From NCBI GenBank assembly GCA_965153455.1, contig OZ234504.1:12214001-12278000 (forward strand): a stretch of DNA of 64,000 bases, read 5' to 3'. The DNA comes from Sphagnum compactum (lineage: Eukaryota; Bryophyta; Sphagnopsida; Sphagnales). The translations under genes were made by a program, and so were the position numbers. This document shows, one piece after another, positions 47,301 through 57,900 of this stretch (positions within the stretch are counted from its first letter, which is position 1; the number at the start of each line of letters is the position of its first letter). The notes beneath the pieces are model-generated. The model saw only the letters and a program-made list of their open reading frames with translations, did not search any database and was not told the origin of the DNA.

Positions 47301-48881
47301 AGGGGTGTGTCACACTATGCCCTTGCCATTTACATTAAATGCAAAATAAGAATTATGGAAACTCAAATATTTCACCACGCAAAAATATAATCTTCAAAAA
47401 AATCCTCTAAAAGAAACCCAAAATCCTTCAAGATATTATTATAACTCTATTATAACTAATCTCAAGTTTCAACACAAGCCAAAAATATCACCTTTCACAA
47501 ATCCTCATATAAAAATAGACCTATTATTATTATTACCTAGGGGTCAAAATCCCTTCTTAAGCTACTAAACTCTATAATGAATTTAAACACAATATCCTTG
47601 CCTTGGTAGTAGGCAAGGCCAACAAAATGCTGATGAAGTGCATAGATTTCCAATTTTGCCACAATTGTGGTAAGCCTTTTCTTTTGATGGCGAAATTTTG
47701 TTAAAACATGAAAAAATAAATTTTCGAGATAAATAAGTATGCAACCAGCAGACGCGTTTCTAATGTATTTGGAGGGCACATTACAATCTGTAATTTTCCC
47801 TCCGAGTCCTGGGTGGACATTACGTTCTCAGGTGGACATTACCAGAAGTGGGGCTCATGCTGGAATCCCACTTCACACAGGCCCTTCCTTTTAGTAATGC
47901 CCTTGACCGAGGGCCTTGCCTTACACCGATCCCATGATGTACAGGGTCGACCGCAGCCTTTAAACTCAAAACACAAGGTTGCCCTCTAGAGTGATGATGA
48001 CTACTATGAACCCTCACCCTCAAAGTGAAGGATTCGAGTCGAACTTTTCCTTTGGGGAAAACAAAAACCCCCACAAAACACTTTTCACACAACAAAATTT
48101 TGAGACTAACAATTGACGTGTATGATATAGCAACATTACTAAAATCTATAACTTTTTTGGCCTTGCCTACCAAGGCAAGGATATTGTGTTTAGATTCGTT
48201 ATAGAGTATAGTAGCCTACGGGATTTTGGCCCCTGGGTCATAATAGGTCTGTTTTTATATGAGGATTTTCGAAAGATGACATTTTGGCTTGTGTTGAAAC
48301 TTGAGATTAGTTATAGAGTTATAATAGAGATATCTGCAAATTCGCCCTGTTTTCAACCTTTGGGCCTCCTTTCACCCTTAACCCATCTTTTAGTGGTATC
48401 CGTAAAGTAAGGAAATTTTATTAAACCTCAGCATGAAATGCTCGGACTCAGCATTTAATGCACAAGGTTCTTCGAGAGGAGAATTATAGTAGGCTGTACA
48501 GGTAGAAACAGTGAAAATCTATGTAGCAGCATTGGAGGCGCTCAGGAAAAAAGAAAGACATGGTGAAACTCAGGAACCATCAAGTATTTTGATGGTTTTC
48601 TCAGTTTCACCCCTCCCCCCCCCAATGCTAATGTACTTTTTTGCAGGTTTTTTTTTCAATCTCACCCTGTGTATGACCAAAGTCAGGGTACTGGTGCTAT
48701 CTTTTCCTGACTTTATGGATATCTCTTATATCTTGAAGGATTTTTGGTTTCTTCTAGAGCATGTTTTGAAGATTATATTTTTGCATGGTGAACTATTTGA
48801 GTTTTTGTAAATTTTCTTCTTTTGCCTTAAAATAAGTTTTAATGTAAACGGCAAGGCCATGGTGTGACACACCCCTTGTTT
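47301..48881. mobile_element. Terminal-inverted-repeat element with arms of about 310 bp, one arm interrupted
   Basis: The left arm (47301-47611) begins CAAGGGGTGTGTCACAC and ends in the palindromic CCTTGCCTTGGTAGTAGGCAAGG region. The right arm is its reverse complement, in two pieces: 48158-48335 and 48722-48881, ending GTGTGACACACCCCTTG. The gap is a nested 382-bp insertion. The interior (47612-48157) has no transposase frame. Long TIRs without coding capacity suggest a non-autonomous, Mutator-like or similar DNA element. A flanking target duplication could not be settled because A- and T-runs border the ends. Confidence 0.75.
48336..48717. mobile_element. 382-bp nested insertion with 7-bp target duplication
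   Basis: GATATCT occurs directly on both sides (48329-48335 and 48718-48724). Removing the insert and one GATATCT restores continuity of the TIR arm relative to its partner. The insert contains a strong foldback at 48562-48611, where GGTGAAACTCAGGAACCATC pairs with the segment ending CAGTTTCACC. No coding frame is visible. Confidence 0.65.
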
Positions 48882-49284
48882 TTTCCTAGGGAATATTTCT
48901 TAGAGTGCCCCCTCAAATTGAGGGATTCAATGGATTATTGCCCTTTAGATTTCCCTTTAGATTTGAAGCCCAAATTATTAGTTCTATATGAGTTAATAGA
49001 GCCACTCCATAATGTTAACAGCTTGTTTTTAAAGAGGTGAAATCTGCCATGAACCCAACGTACAGTCAGGTGAAAGTAATTCTCCGAGAGAGCTCATTAT
49101 GAAAATAATCTGCTGCCTTGAGGCATTCTCTATGTTTTAATGCAGATTTTTTTTTACAAAAAAGAATCACACATCCAGCCTTAACGGCTCTTTCCAAAAT
49201 AGAACAGGCGGCCAATCAATTAAAATTAGATGTGCCCCCTTAATAAGGCAAGTTCAAACCAGAAACAACAATTTAAAATAATAC

Positions 49285-49630
49285 ATAACAAGGGGTGTGT
49301 CAATTACACTGTGGCCTTGCCATTGACATTAAAAAGTATCTTAAGGCAAAAGAAGAATTATGGAAACTCAAATATTTCACCATGCCAAAATATAACCTTC
49401 AAAAAATCCTCGAAAAGAAACCCAACATCCTTTCAGATATTATTTATAACTCTGTAATAACTAATCTCAAGTTTCAACACAAAGCCAAAATATCATCTTT
49501 CAAAAACCCTTGTATAAAAATAGACCTATTATTTATTACCTAGGGGCCCCAAAATCCATTAAGCTACAAGATACTCTATAATGAATCTAAACACAATATC
49601 CTTCTTGCCTTGGTAGTAGGCAAGGCCAAG
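49285..49630 (+). mobile_element. Solo arm of the same TIR family
   Basis: About 340 bp match the left arm 47301-47611 in the same orientation. They start AACAAGGGGTGTGTCA and end with CCTTGGTAGTAGGCAAGGCC. It retains segments missing from the left arm, such as CTTAAGGCAAAAGAAG, which also occur inverted in the right arm. It is therefore an independent copy of the arm. No second arm follows. Confidence 0.75.
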
Positions 49631-49689
49631 AAAAAATGTTCCATAAAGGTCCCCCAAACAAGTGCTCACAATTTAACACTAAGTTAGCA

Positions 49690-50400
49690 CCAGTGTTGGG
49701 CAGGTATTTGATTTTGTAAAATAACAGCCAGTTTTGGTTTTTCTCTCTCTCTCCCCCCCCCCCATTTTTTTTTTCAAGAATTAGAGAACCTCCGGTTCCT
49801 ATTAGTAGCATACCTTGAAGAACCGTCTGTTGTCATAAAAGAACAGGCGGTTTTGTGGGGGCAGTTAAACTTGGTTTATATGAGAACCAAGGTGTTTGAT
49901 TGTCGGCAGTTATGAACCTTAATAACTAACACCCGCCCTCGTACCCAGAGAATGTTTGGTGCCATTTTTAATACCCGCCTTACTTACAGGCAGAGCCAAA
50001 TAAAGGAGAGCTATTATTATTTCTTTCTGTTTTATTTCTTTCAACAAAACTATTATTAATTACTATTGGGTTCTCCTCACGACTGGGAACCGGGTTTTGA
50101 GCAGGCAGGGTAAGTGCTGGTGTTGGGCAGATATATGATTTGGTAGATAACCCATTGGGTTTGGGTTTTTTAAAATACCCCTCAGAGTCAGAGAACCATC
50201 ATTGGTCCCGGTTATTCCAAAACCCTTCTTAAAGAACCACCACTGGGTGGATTTCACGAAAGAACCGGCGGTTTTTGAGAGACTGTTTGGTTTCTTCTCA
50301 AAGAATCCGGGCTCCTGGATCGTTCAGGAACCACCACGACCGCACTGATACCCCGAGGAGGCAGAGGCGGTTTCTAATACCCGCCTAACACGGGTATTTA
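49690..50400 (+). repeat. Two related modules of about 280 bp
   Basis: Module 1 (about 49690-49960) and module 2 (about 50118-50400) share GTGTTGGGCAGRTAT, GAACCNNC and AAAGAACNGGCGGTTTT motifs and CCCGCC-type ends in the same order. They are diverged. The recurrent GAACCGCCGG-type words are palindromic across the modules. Confidence 0.55.
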
Positions 50401-50629
50401 AAAGTACGTTGAGTTTTGTTTCATGTCTTCAAAAAGAGAAGAGGAAAAAAGAAAAACAGAAAAATAGAAAAAGAGCTGACATTAATGAAGTTACTTCAGT
50501 TACCTATCAGTTTACTAGTTACCTTCCCATCTCTGCAGCTAAGAGGTAGGTAAACTTTTAGTAACTTAGAGGTAACTTTACCGGTGGAAGCGGTAGATAC
50601 GTAACATAGTTGGCGACCGACAATAGCCA

Positions 50630-51240
50630 GTCGGAGGGGTATGGACGATAACCGGATTTTGCCGGTCGCGTTATGCCCCCTCCCTCCTCCGCCCGCCCGC
50701 CCGGGGCCCCCCACTCCCCCCCGGTCCCCGGCTCCGGCCTTTTCTTCTGCGGAAGGAGCCGTTGCAGGAGACAGCAGCAGTGGCAGATTGCGGCACTTGA
50801 TGATGGTGGTAATCTTCTGAACTCGTGGGAGTGTTTCTTATGTCCCTCTCGTTGCTGCTGCTGGTCATGCTCTTTCCCTTCATTCTTTTCTTTTTTTTTT
50901 TGAAAAAAAAAGGAAAAAAATACTTCTCTTACCGTTGCTGCTGTTGTGCTCGGGCTGTCTTCTGGCTCAGTGGGTGGTTTGCGACGGTTTTCAAGGTTTT
51001 TGTTTCTGGAGAGAGAGAGACAGAGAGAGGTGTTTGTGAGATCTTGGGTGGGGTGGATCATCGTCGCATTTTGGAGGAAGAAGAAGAGAAGTGCCGGAGT
51101 TTCTCTGTCTCTCTGGGATCGCAACTTTCATCAAGACATTCCAGCGGTGGATTTTTTTTTCCCTCTCTCTCTCTTTCTGCCTTTGGCTCTCTTCTTCGGC
51201 CTTGAGATTTAGCCGTTTCCCCTGCTGAAGCCCAGGTTAA
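50630..51240 (+). promoter_or_regulatory. GC-rich pocket and CT-rich tract upstream of FZR
   Basis: 50680-50760 is strongly C/G-rich (CCGCCCGCCCGCCCGGGGCC), unlike anything around it, and is followed by CT-rich sequence. It is probably distal promoter or leader of the FZR gene. The 188-aa frame on the opposite strand is low-complexity and not called. Confidence 0.4.
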
Positions 51241-51438
51241 CGCATCTGCTTACAGTTTTAGTTTCGAAGAGAAAGGAGGAGAAGACGAGGAGAGGAGAAA
51301 ATCGGCCGGGATGTAGGGGTCCTTTTCTTTTTCTCGATCCTCTCAGCCGGCTCTCTGTCTTCCTTTGTTGTGAGGTTTGTGTCATTCTGAAAGGAGCCCC
51401 AAAGACTCTTTTTCCTCTCAAGAATTCCAACATTGGGT

Positions 51439-51439
<1 letters not shown>

Positions 51440-51477
<38 letters not shown>

Positions 51478-51485
51478 TTATATGA
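51440..51485 (+). promoter_or_regulatory. CT microsatellite followed by TATA tract, candidate core promoter of FZR
   Basis: A (CT)n run passes directly into TATATATATATATTTATAT about 520 bp before the FZR start codon. CT-rich initiator or Y-patch sequence next to TATA is common in plant promoters. If used, transcription would start near 51510. Confidence 0.4.
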
Positions 51486-51578
51486 AGTTTTGCGTCTTTC
51501 TTTTCCCGCATGCTTCTCCGCTTCTGTTTTAGTATCATTATTGGGATTTGGGTTCACAAGAGGCTGAAATCTTCAGTA

Positions 51579-51886
51579 ATGCCACAGGGAGACTTGGGGA
51601 CTGTAGAGAAGGAAACGTGAAGAAAATGAAGGAATGAAACAGAGACAGAAACAGAGAGAGGAGATTTTGACCCTGTCAGAATCATGACATACTCCCACAA
51701 TCCATTTCTTTGAGAACGATCATCAATCCTCAAACGCATGATATATGATAGCTCTGCTGGTGTTCACAGAGCCCTGTAGGATGACACAGAAATTTGCTGA
51801 GTGATGCAAATGATGTGTGATGAATGAGCATTGTCCCAACAATGCAACCACGGGGCATGTTGTCAGAAGTTAAGAGATGGATATGA
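51579..51886 (+). promoter_or_regulatory. Cluster of short upstream ORFs in the FZR leader
   Basis: At least seven complete ATG-to-stop frames precede the main ATG. They are 51579-51620 (13 codons), 51634-51687, 51684-51713, 51738-51779, 51781-51804, 51804-51827 and 51824-51886 (20 codons). Several overlap at ATGA-type junctions. If the leader is not spliced they should lower translation of the main frame. A leader intron removing them is possible. Confidence 0.5.
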
Positions 51887-51998
51887 GAACCCAGAGAGAG
51901 CAAGAGAGGTTGATTCTGAAGGGTGATAGATAGCAGCAAGTGCAATCGAGTTTGGTTTTCCTAGCCCTTTCTCCATTTGCAAAAAAATTAGACAAGAA

Positions 51999-53597
51999 AT
52001 GGATCTCATGGAGGAGAGTGCAGACAGGGAGAATGGGGGACAAGGCCGACAACGAGGAGGACCAGCGATCACTGCAGCCAGAACGCTGAATCTGCCCCCA
52101 GGAATGTCAAGAGATGCCTTACAGCTAGATTCCATAGCCAGAACGTCATGGAGAGGACCAGGATCTCCAATGAAGCAGAATCTCAGCAACTTTGGAGCAA
52201 GCAATGTGTCATCATCATCTCCTGTAAGGACTTCATACAGTGACCGATTTATTCCCAGCCGCTCAAGCTCAAACTTGATGGGGTTTGCCCTATTGGACAG
52301 ATCACCATCAGGTGCTAACATTGCACAAGCCAATGATAACAGAGAAGACAATGCAGCAGCATATTCTTTGTTACTCCGTTCAGAGCTTTTTGGAACAGAA
52401 GCATCATCACCAGCAACCCCAGATAAAGCATTGGGGTTGGCTGCACAAGACCCCATCCGCTCCCCCATCAGTCCCACCAACAGAAACCTTTTTAGGTTCA
52501 AGAGTGATGTCCAGGTGCGGGGGTCAATTTCGAGGCCAGAGAGTCCATACTCTCTCTCTCCTGTAGGGCTGGATGCCAACCTCAATAGTGCCACTATAAG
52601 CCCTAGGAAAGTTCCTCGAAAAATCGCAAGATCGCCATATAAAGTACTGGATGCACCAGCTCTGCAGGATGACTTTTACCTTAATCTTGTTGATTGGTCA
52701 TCGCACAATATGCTGGCTGTGGGACTGGGGACTTGTGTTTACCTCTGGAGTGCTTGCACTAGCAAGGTCACAAAGCTCTGTGATCTGGGTCCCACTGACA
52801 GTGTCTGCTCTGTGGGCTGGACTCAACGGGGAACCTACCTTGCTGTCGGGACCAACCTGGGTGATGTCCAGCTGTGGGATGCAACACGGTGTCAGAAAGT
52901 GCGGACAATGAGTGGTCACCGAACCCGTGTGGGAACCCTGGCATGGGGCTCTCATGTTCTTTCTTCTGGCAGTCGTGACCGCAATATTTTGCAGCGAGAT
53001 GTCCGTGTCCAAGAGGACTTTGTCAGCAAACTGGTGGGTCACAAGTCAGAGGTTTGTGGCCTCAAGTGGTCATATGATGACAGGGAACTTGCTTCAGGGG
53101 GAAATGATAACCAGCTGTTTGTGTGGAATCATCAGTCCACACAACCTGTTGTGAAGTTCAGTGAACACAATGCAGCTGTCAAGGCCATAGCTTGGTCACC
53201 ACATCAACATGGGTTGCTAGCCTCTGGAGGTGGGACAGCTGATCGATGCATCAGATTTTGGAACACTGCAACAAACATGCCTTTGAATTGCTATGACACA
53301 GGAAGCCAGGTATGCAATCTGGTGTGGTCTAAGAATGTGAATGAACTTGTCTCCACTCATGGATATTCTCAGAATCAAATCATTGTTTGGCGTTATCCAG
53401 CAATGTCAAAGCTAGCAACATTGACTGGCCACACAATGAGGGTTTTATATCTTGCCATTTCTCCTGATGGGCAAACAATAGTCACAGGAGCTGGTGATGA
53501 AACCTTGCGATTTTGGAATGTGTTTCCATCTCCCAAGTCACAGAGCACAGTTCGAGACACAGGGGTTTGGTCATTGGGCCGCACACATATACGATGA
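51999..53597 (+). CDS. FZR: FIZZY-RELATED/CCS52 (Cdh1-type) APC/C activator, 532 aa, single exon
   Basis: Substrate adaptor and activator of the anaphase-promoting complex. In plants, CCS52 proteins drive cyclin degradation, exit from mitosis and endoreduplication, mainly in the nucleus. The N-terminal region (1-215) is disordered and holds the C-box DRFIPSR at 82-88. It has many Ser/Thr-Pro sites, including full CDK consensus sites at Ser56, Thr140, Ser201 and Ser212. The linker SPYKVLDAP (212-220) leads into a seven-bladed WD40 propeller (about 221-507) that reads destruction motifs. The protein ends in the Ile-Arg tail (531-532) that docks on APC3. All landmarks of a functional activator are present and the length is slightly above the usual 475-500. 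KVLDAPALQDDFYLNLVDWS is characteristic of the Cdh1 rather than Cdc20 class. The whole gene is one uninterrupted exon, whereas the plant FZR genes I know carry several introns; a retrocopy or lineage-wide intron loss is possible. The ATG at 51999 is the first in frame; Met4 is an alternative. Confidence 0.93.
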   Translation: MDLMEESADRENGGQGRQRGGPAITAARTLNLPPGMSRDALQLDSIARTSWRGPGSPMKQNLSNFGASNVSSSSPVRTSYSDRFIPSRSSSNLMGFALLDRSPSGANIAQANDNREDNAAAYSLLLRSELFGTEASSPATPDKALGLAAQDPIRSPISPTNRNLFRFKSDVQVRGSISRPESPYSLSPVGLDANLNSATISPRKVPRKIARSPYKVLDAPALQDDFYLNLVDWSSHNMLAVGLGTCVYLWSACTSKVTKLCDLGPTDSVCSVGWTQRGTYLAVGTNLGDVQLWDATRCQKVRTMSGHRTRVGTLAWGSHVLSSGSRDRNILQRDVRVQEDFVSKLVGHKSEVCGLKWSYDDRELASGGNDNQLFVWNHQSTQPVVKFSEHNAAVKAIAWSPHQHGLLASGGGTADRCIRFWNTATNMPLNCYDTGSQVCNLVWSKNVNELVSTHGYSQNQIIVWRYPAMSKLATLTGHTMRVLYLAISPDGQTIVTGAGDETLRFWNVFPSPKSQSTVRDTGVWSLGRTHIR

Positions 53598-54860
53598 AGA
53601 CCCTCTAAAATGGGTCAGAGCTTTTCAGTTCCCCATTTCCAACTTTGTAGTAGTCCCTGTGGCTTCCAGTGCTGTGTGCCATGAAGCCTCAGTTATTTTT
53701 AACACTAGGGCTAGGTGAACAGATTTAGGTCAAGTTTCAGATGGAAACTAGAGAATTAATTACTGGTGCTTGCAATGTGATTGCATTTGCTGGCAGCATG
53801 TTTGTGATCATCACCATATAGATAGATGGTTTTGTCCTTGTGAATATGCAGGTTTATAAGCACAGCTATTGTGTGTCATAAGGATAGACAAGGCACAATG
53901 ATGTGTTAAGTCCTAGTTCTCACCCCTAGGAGATTCCCTTGTCTATCAAATAGAAAAAGAAGGATGATGAATGAAATGCTGCTAATGATTTACAGAAAAA
54001 AAAATGTTACTTCTGTGTTGTGACCATATCAGTTTGTGTTTTGGGACAGTTTGATTGTGTCTATTTGTGAGAGCTAATTTGTCTGCCAAAGGAAAGGCAT
54101 ACTTACACTTCAAAGTTTATTCTGAATAGAACCAGAGATCTGCTTAACAACAAAAGATTTCCGCCTTGAGAATTTTCAAAATGACCATTTCAAAGGCTTT
54201 GCAATAGAGAGAAATAAGAAGGATAATTCCTTCCTTGACTGCAAAGGGTTATCCTTCTTGTTTCTCTTTATTTTCTTCCTCGTTTTTCTTCTGTTGAATT
54301 GTTCCATTTCTTGCCTTCTCCTTTCTCTCTTTTTTTGTGTTCACCTTTCCACGGGGTGTTTTGGTTTCTCCTTCACTTTTAAGGTTTTGTTGTGCTATCC
54401 AACATTTGTGGCTGAGTTTTCTCATTGCTGCTGGTCTTGTGACAAAAACTGACTTTGGTTAATGATGGACATGAACTGGGATCATGGATATTATTGTAGG
54501 GAGTCAATACCACACAGTTGCTGTTGAAGGTCTCTGAACATGCATATGACCATTGCTGTTGTTCAAACTGCTCCTCAATTCTGATTCATGGTCTTGTTCT
54601 CTTGATTCTTTAGAGTTGGGTTTTCTCTTTTTCATTCTGGCTGGTTGGTTGCGCTTATGATGTCAGATCTGAAACATGCATAACCTTATTATTGGGTTGT
54701 CCTGAATTCTTTTCTGGTGGACATTATTAAGTATTATTATGTACATTGGTAAGAATCTGCTTCTTGTGCAACCACTCCTTTCAGTTTGCAGAACCAAAGA
54801 ATATTGTGCTTCACATATCCATGTGCAGCAGCTGGTAAATGCCTCATCAGATCCACGTAT
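53598..54860 (+). other. 3' flank of FZR
   Basis: Probable 3' UTR followed by T-rich intergenic sequence. An A-run (about 53995-54003) lies 400 bp after the stop. It could be the trace of a poly(A) tail if the gene is a retrocopy, but it is too short to be evidence alone. Confidence 0.4.
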
Positions 54861-54862
54861 AG

Positions 54863-54939
54863 GAGAAGGTTTCTTAATTAGGCCCTTCTGGAGCACCATC
54901 ATCTATACGTCCGGATGGGCCTAATTAGGAAACCTTCTC
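54863..54939 (+). ncRNA. Strong foldback with 23-bp stem, MIRNA-like candidate
   Basis: Arm 54863-54885 (GAGAAGGTTTCTTAATTAGG...) pairs with 54917-54939 over all 23 positions on the + strand, with a single G-U pair, around a 31-nt loop. On the - strand the same position would be an A-C mismatch, so the + transcript folds better. The size fits a compact plant MIRNA hairpin, but no known miRNA family is recognised. A minimal inverted-repeat transposon footprint is the main alternative. Confidence 0.35.
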
Positions 54940-54944
54940 TGGCC

Positions 54945-57900
54945 TAAAGAATTAGGACGGTTTGTTTCTCTTTTACCTCTTCTTTCCAGCACCTTTCTGG
55001 TTTTTTTTTTGCACATCTACCCTAACCCTAAGCCACAAATCCATTTCTTCTCCCTTTCTTCTTTTTATGAGCAGATTGTATGAAGCTGGAGGTTTGTGCT
55101 TTCATCATCGTTCAATGAGGTGTCAAGGCAGTAAGGTTATGTTCTCTTCATCTCCAGAATTTGAGGCTTCTCTTTATTAGTTTGTTGCTTCGCTTGTTTC
55201 TCTCGTTCTTGGTTTTTCCTTTCTCTCCACCTCCTCTGCATCTTCTCTCTCAGACACTTCTGTTTAGTTCTTTAGCAGTGAGGCAACTTGTTTTTTATGT
55301 TCTTTTTCTCACCTGCATTAGGATCTTCTTTGTTTGCAACATTAGTGTAGCTCATCTTCATCTTCTATGTTGCGCATTTGATTTTCAATGTCTGCAACGC
55401 ATCTTTCCTTGGATATGCACTTGATTGTCTTCATCTGCAACACGTTATTGCAGCTTTTCTTGTTTATTGATTTTGCCTTTGCACACCATGTGCAAGGCAA
55501 AACACATTATTTGATGTTCTTTATCTTTTGCAAGGCCTAGTTCTTCTTCAAATGTTTCTCAGGGCTCTTATTGAGTTCATTTTGTTTCCCTTTTTTCTTC
55601 ACCCCCTTCTTCCTTTTTTTTTCTTTTCAGTTTACGTATCTCTTTTGTATCTCACATTTTCTTGATTTTAATGTGTGCAGGTTTTTCTGTGTGGTTTCTT
55701 TTAATTTTGGTTTGCCCTTGGCCCTTTTCTTGTTCATGTGAAATCCTTCGCAATGCTGCATTATTGTTTTTCATTCCACGCATCTCCTCTTGTAAGATTT
55801 TCTGCCTTGTTTTTCTCTTTTTTTGTGCAGCTTCTATTTCAATCCCCAATTCTCAATTATGTTTGTTGTTTATGAACGATTCTACAAGAAAATGTGTTCG
55901 ATCTCCACTTGATGAAGTTTTGGTTAATGATCATTTCTCCAAATTCATTATTCCTAAATAACTTGTTCATCTTGTTGCATCTAGATAAGTTTTTGTTTCT
56001 CCTTTTACACCTTCTACACCCTCTACAACCTCTTCAATCTTTGCAACCTTTGTTAGTAGTACTAGAGATTGTGAGTTGTTTTAGTTCGACGATGGATCGA
56101 ATGTCTACTTGCAATTGCCTGGATGCATTAATTCTCCTCAACTTCAGGTTGAAGCAAATCATGTAAATGTTGTTGATGCTGATGTTGCTCATGTTGTTAC
56201 AAAATATTAAAATAGTCACAAATAATATGTTTAATTGCTTAAGACAAGTCACAAAATGAGATTTTTCAATTAGTGAGAGTTGATTGTGATTTTATCATTC
56301 ATTCTTATTCCTTTTTTGTGATTCCCCCATTGTTGAGGTATTTGTGAAATCTCACTTTTGGAAGTTGATGAAAGAGAATTGGACAATGTGAATAAGGGTG
56401 GCCACAAAATTGACAAACATGTTGAACTTTAAGCAAAAAAATGCATTTGATGAATGGTGGGTGATTTTATGATTATGAAACAACAATGTCAAATGCATGT
56501 CAAAGACTAAAAAGATCATAAAAGCACTTGTTGATATGTTTTCCTTGTTCATGCTTCAAGTTGCAAAGAAGGATGGTGACATTTACCTTCCAACTAGGTA
56601 AATTTTCTTGCTCCTAATTTTTTTTCTTTCTATTTTATTTATTCTAGTTTTTTCTTATTTGTGTTATTTAAGTAAATTGTTGCATATGTCTAAATTGACA
56701 TTTTGTATGTTAGGTTTATTTCTAACTTTTTTTCCCATCCCATGGCAACATCTAAACTTTGATCCAAGGAAATGGGACATTGATTAGACAAAAGCAAAAC
56801 TAGTGGATTGTTGAAACCAATGTAGCTCCAGGAGTCCTTTTCAACATTTTTATTGATGCAAAACAAAATTGTGTGAAAGTTGCAAGTGATGAAACAATGT
56901 TGCAAGCTTCTAATGTTGGTCTTGGGAAGTGTATAAAAAATCAAATGTGTTTCTTTATTGAAAAGAAGTAGAAGATGTTCCCGCAAAATTTTTGCCAACC
57001 AACATATTCAACTAGTTTGAATTTGAAGTTTAGGTATTTTTGTATGAGAATTTTTTTCAGCCATAGTTGCTCTGAACTCCAAAATGCAAACTTTGAAAAT
57101 TTTGCTTTGGTTCAATTGCCCATTGATTTGGTTTTGAAATTATGTCATGGAGTTTCGAAGAACTAGCACATTGATGTGATGAGGTGCTCTAGGGATTGAC
57201 TTCAACCTCCCATTGATTGTCCTATTGTTAATGTCATTTCAACATTTAAAGAATTTGCTTACAACATCATGTTGTTTGGCCTACTAATAAATCAAATTAT
57301 CACTTTATTTTCCTATGTCCTAAAGTTAAATGGAAGAGATTTTATGATGTTTGGTTTAAGACCTTTCTAATTGGCTGCAATTAATTTCACTTGATTGTTG
57401 ATCGTCTAATTTCTGACTTCCTTATTTTGAAAGAAAAAAAATTGTCCAACAAAACTAGTTAAGGTGTTGGCATTATTCAGATGGAAAAACCGCTTGTTCA
57501 ATGTGAATATGGTATAGAGGTGATGAGTCATTGTGATTCAATATCCTACAAAAAGTGAATAATTATCCTCCTTTTTTTCACATTTGGTTTTAGCATATAT
57601 GTTATGATCATTTTTTGTTTCTTGTATTTTCTTGGTTCCATGTGAATGGACCTTTTTTTTATTTCAATTTTTTGTCCTCATATTTGTTTCTATCAATTCC
57701 TTCATGATTGCCAGTACGATCAATCAACAAAGACAAAACATTACAATGGATTATTAACAAAGAACTTAAAAGTAGTCACCTATTTCATTATGATGAAACA
57801 AAAAATAGAAAGATGCTTTTGATACGATGAAAATTTTTGGACTTTTTTAAACCTTCTAGATTTTGTGTTTCTTTTTCCCTTTTTTATTATTCCTCCATAC

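Noticed and set aside
48020-48050. GGATTCGAGTCGAAC as a tRNA T-arm or SINE B box
   Set aside because: No A box or D-arm at the right distance on either strand, and the word is partly palindromic.
50558-51124. 188-aa frame (-) upstream of FZR
   Set aside because: Low-complexity Gln, Lys, Pro and Gly runs across a CT-rich leader and GC pocket; no recognisable domain.
51863-52594. 243-aa frame antisense to FZR
   Set aside because: It is the shadow of the FZR coding frame; the + strand product has complete family motifs.
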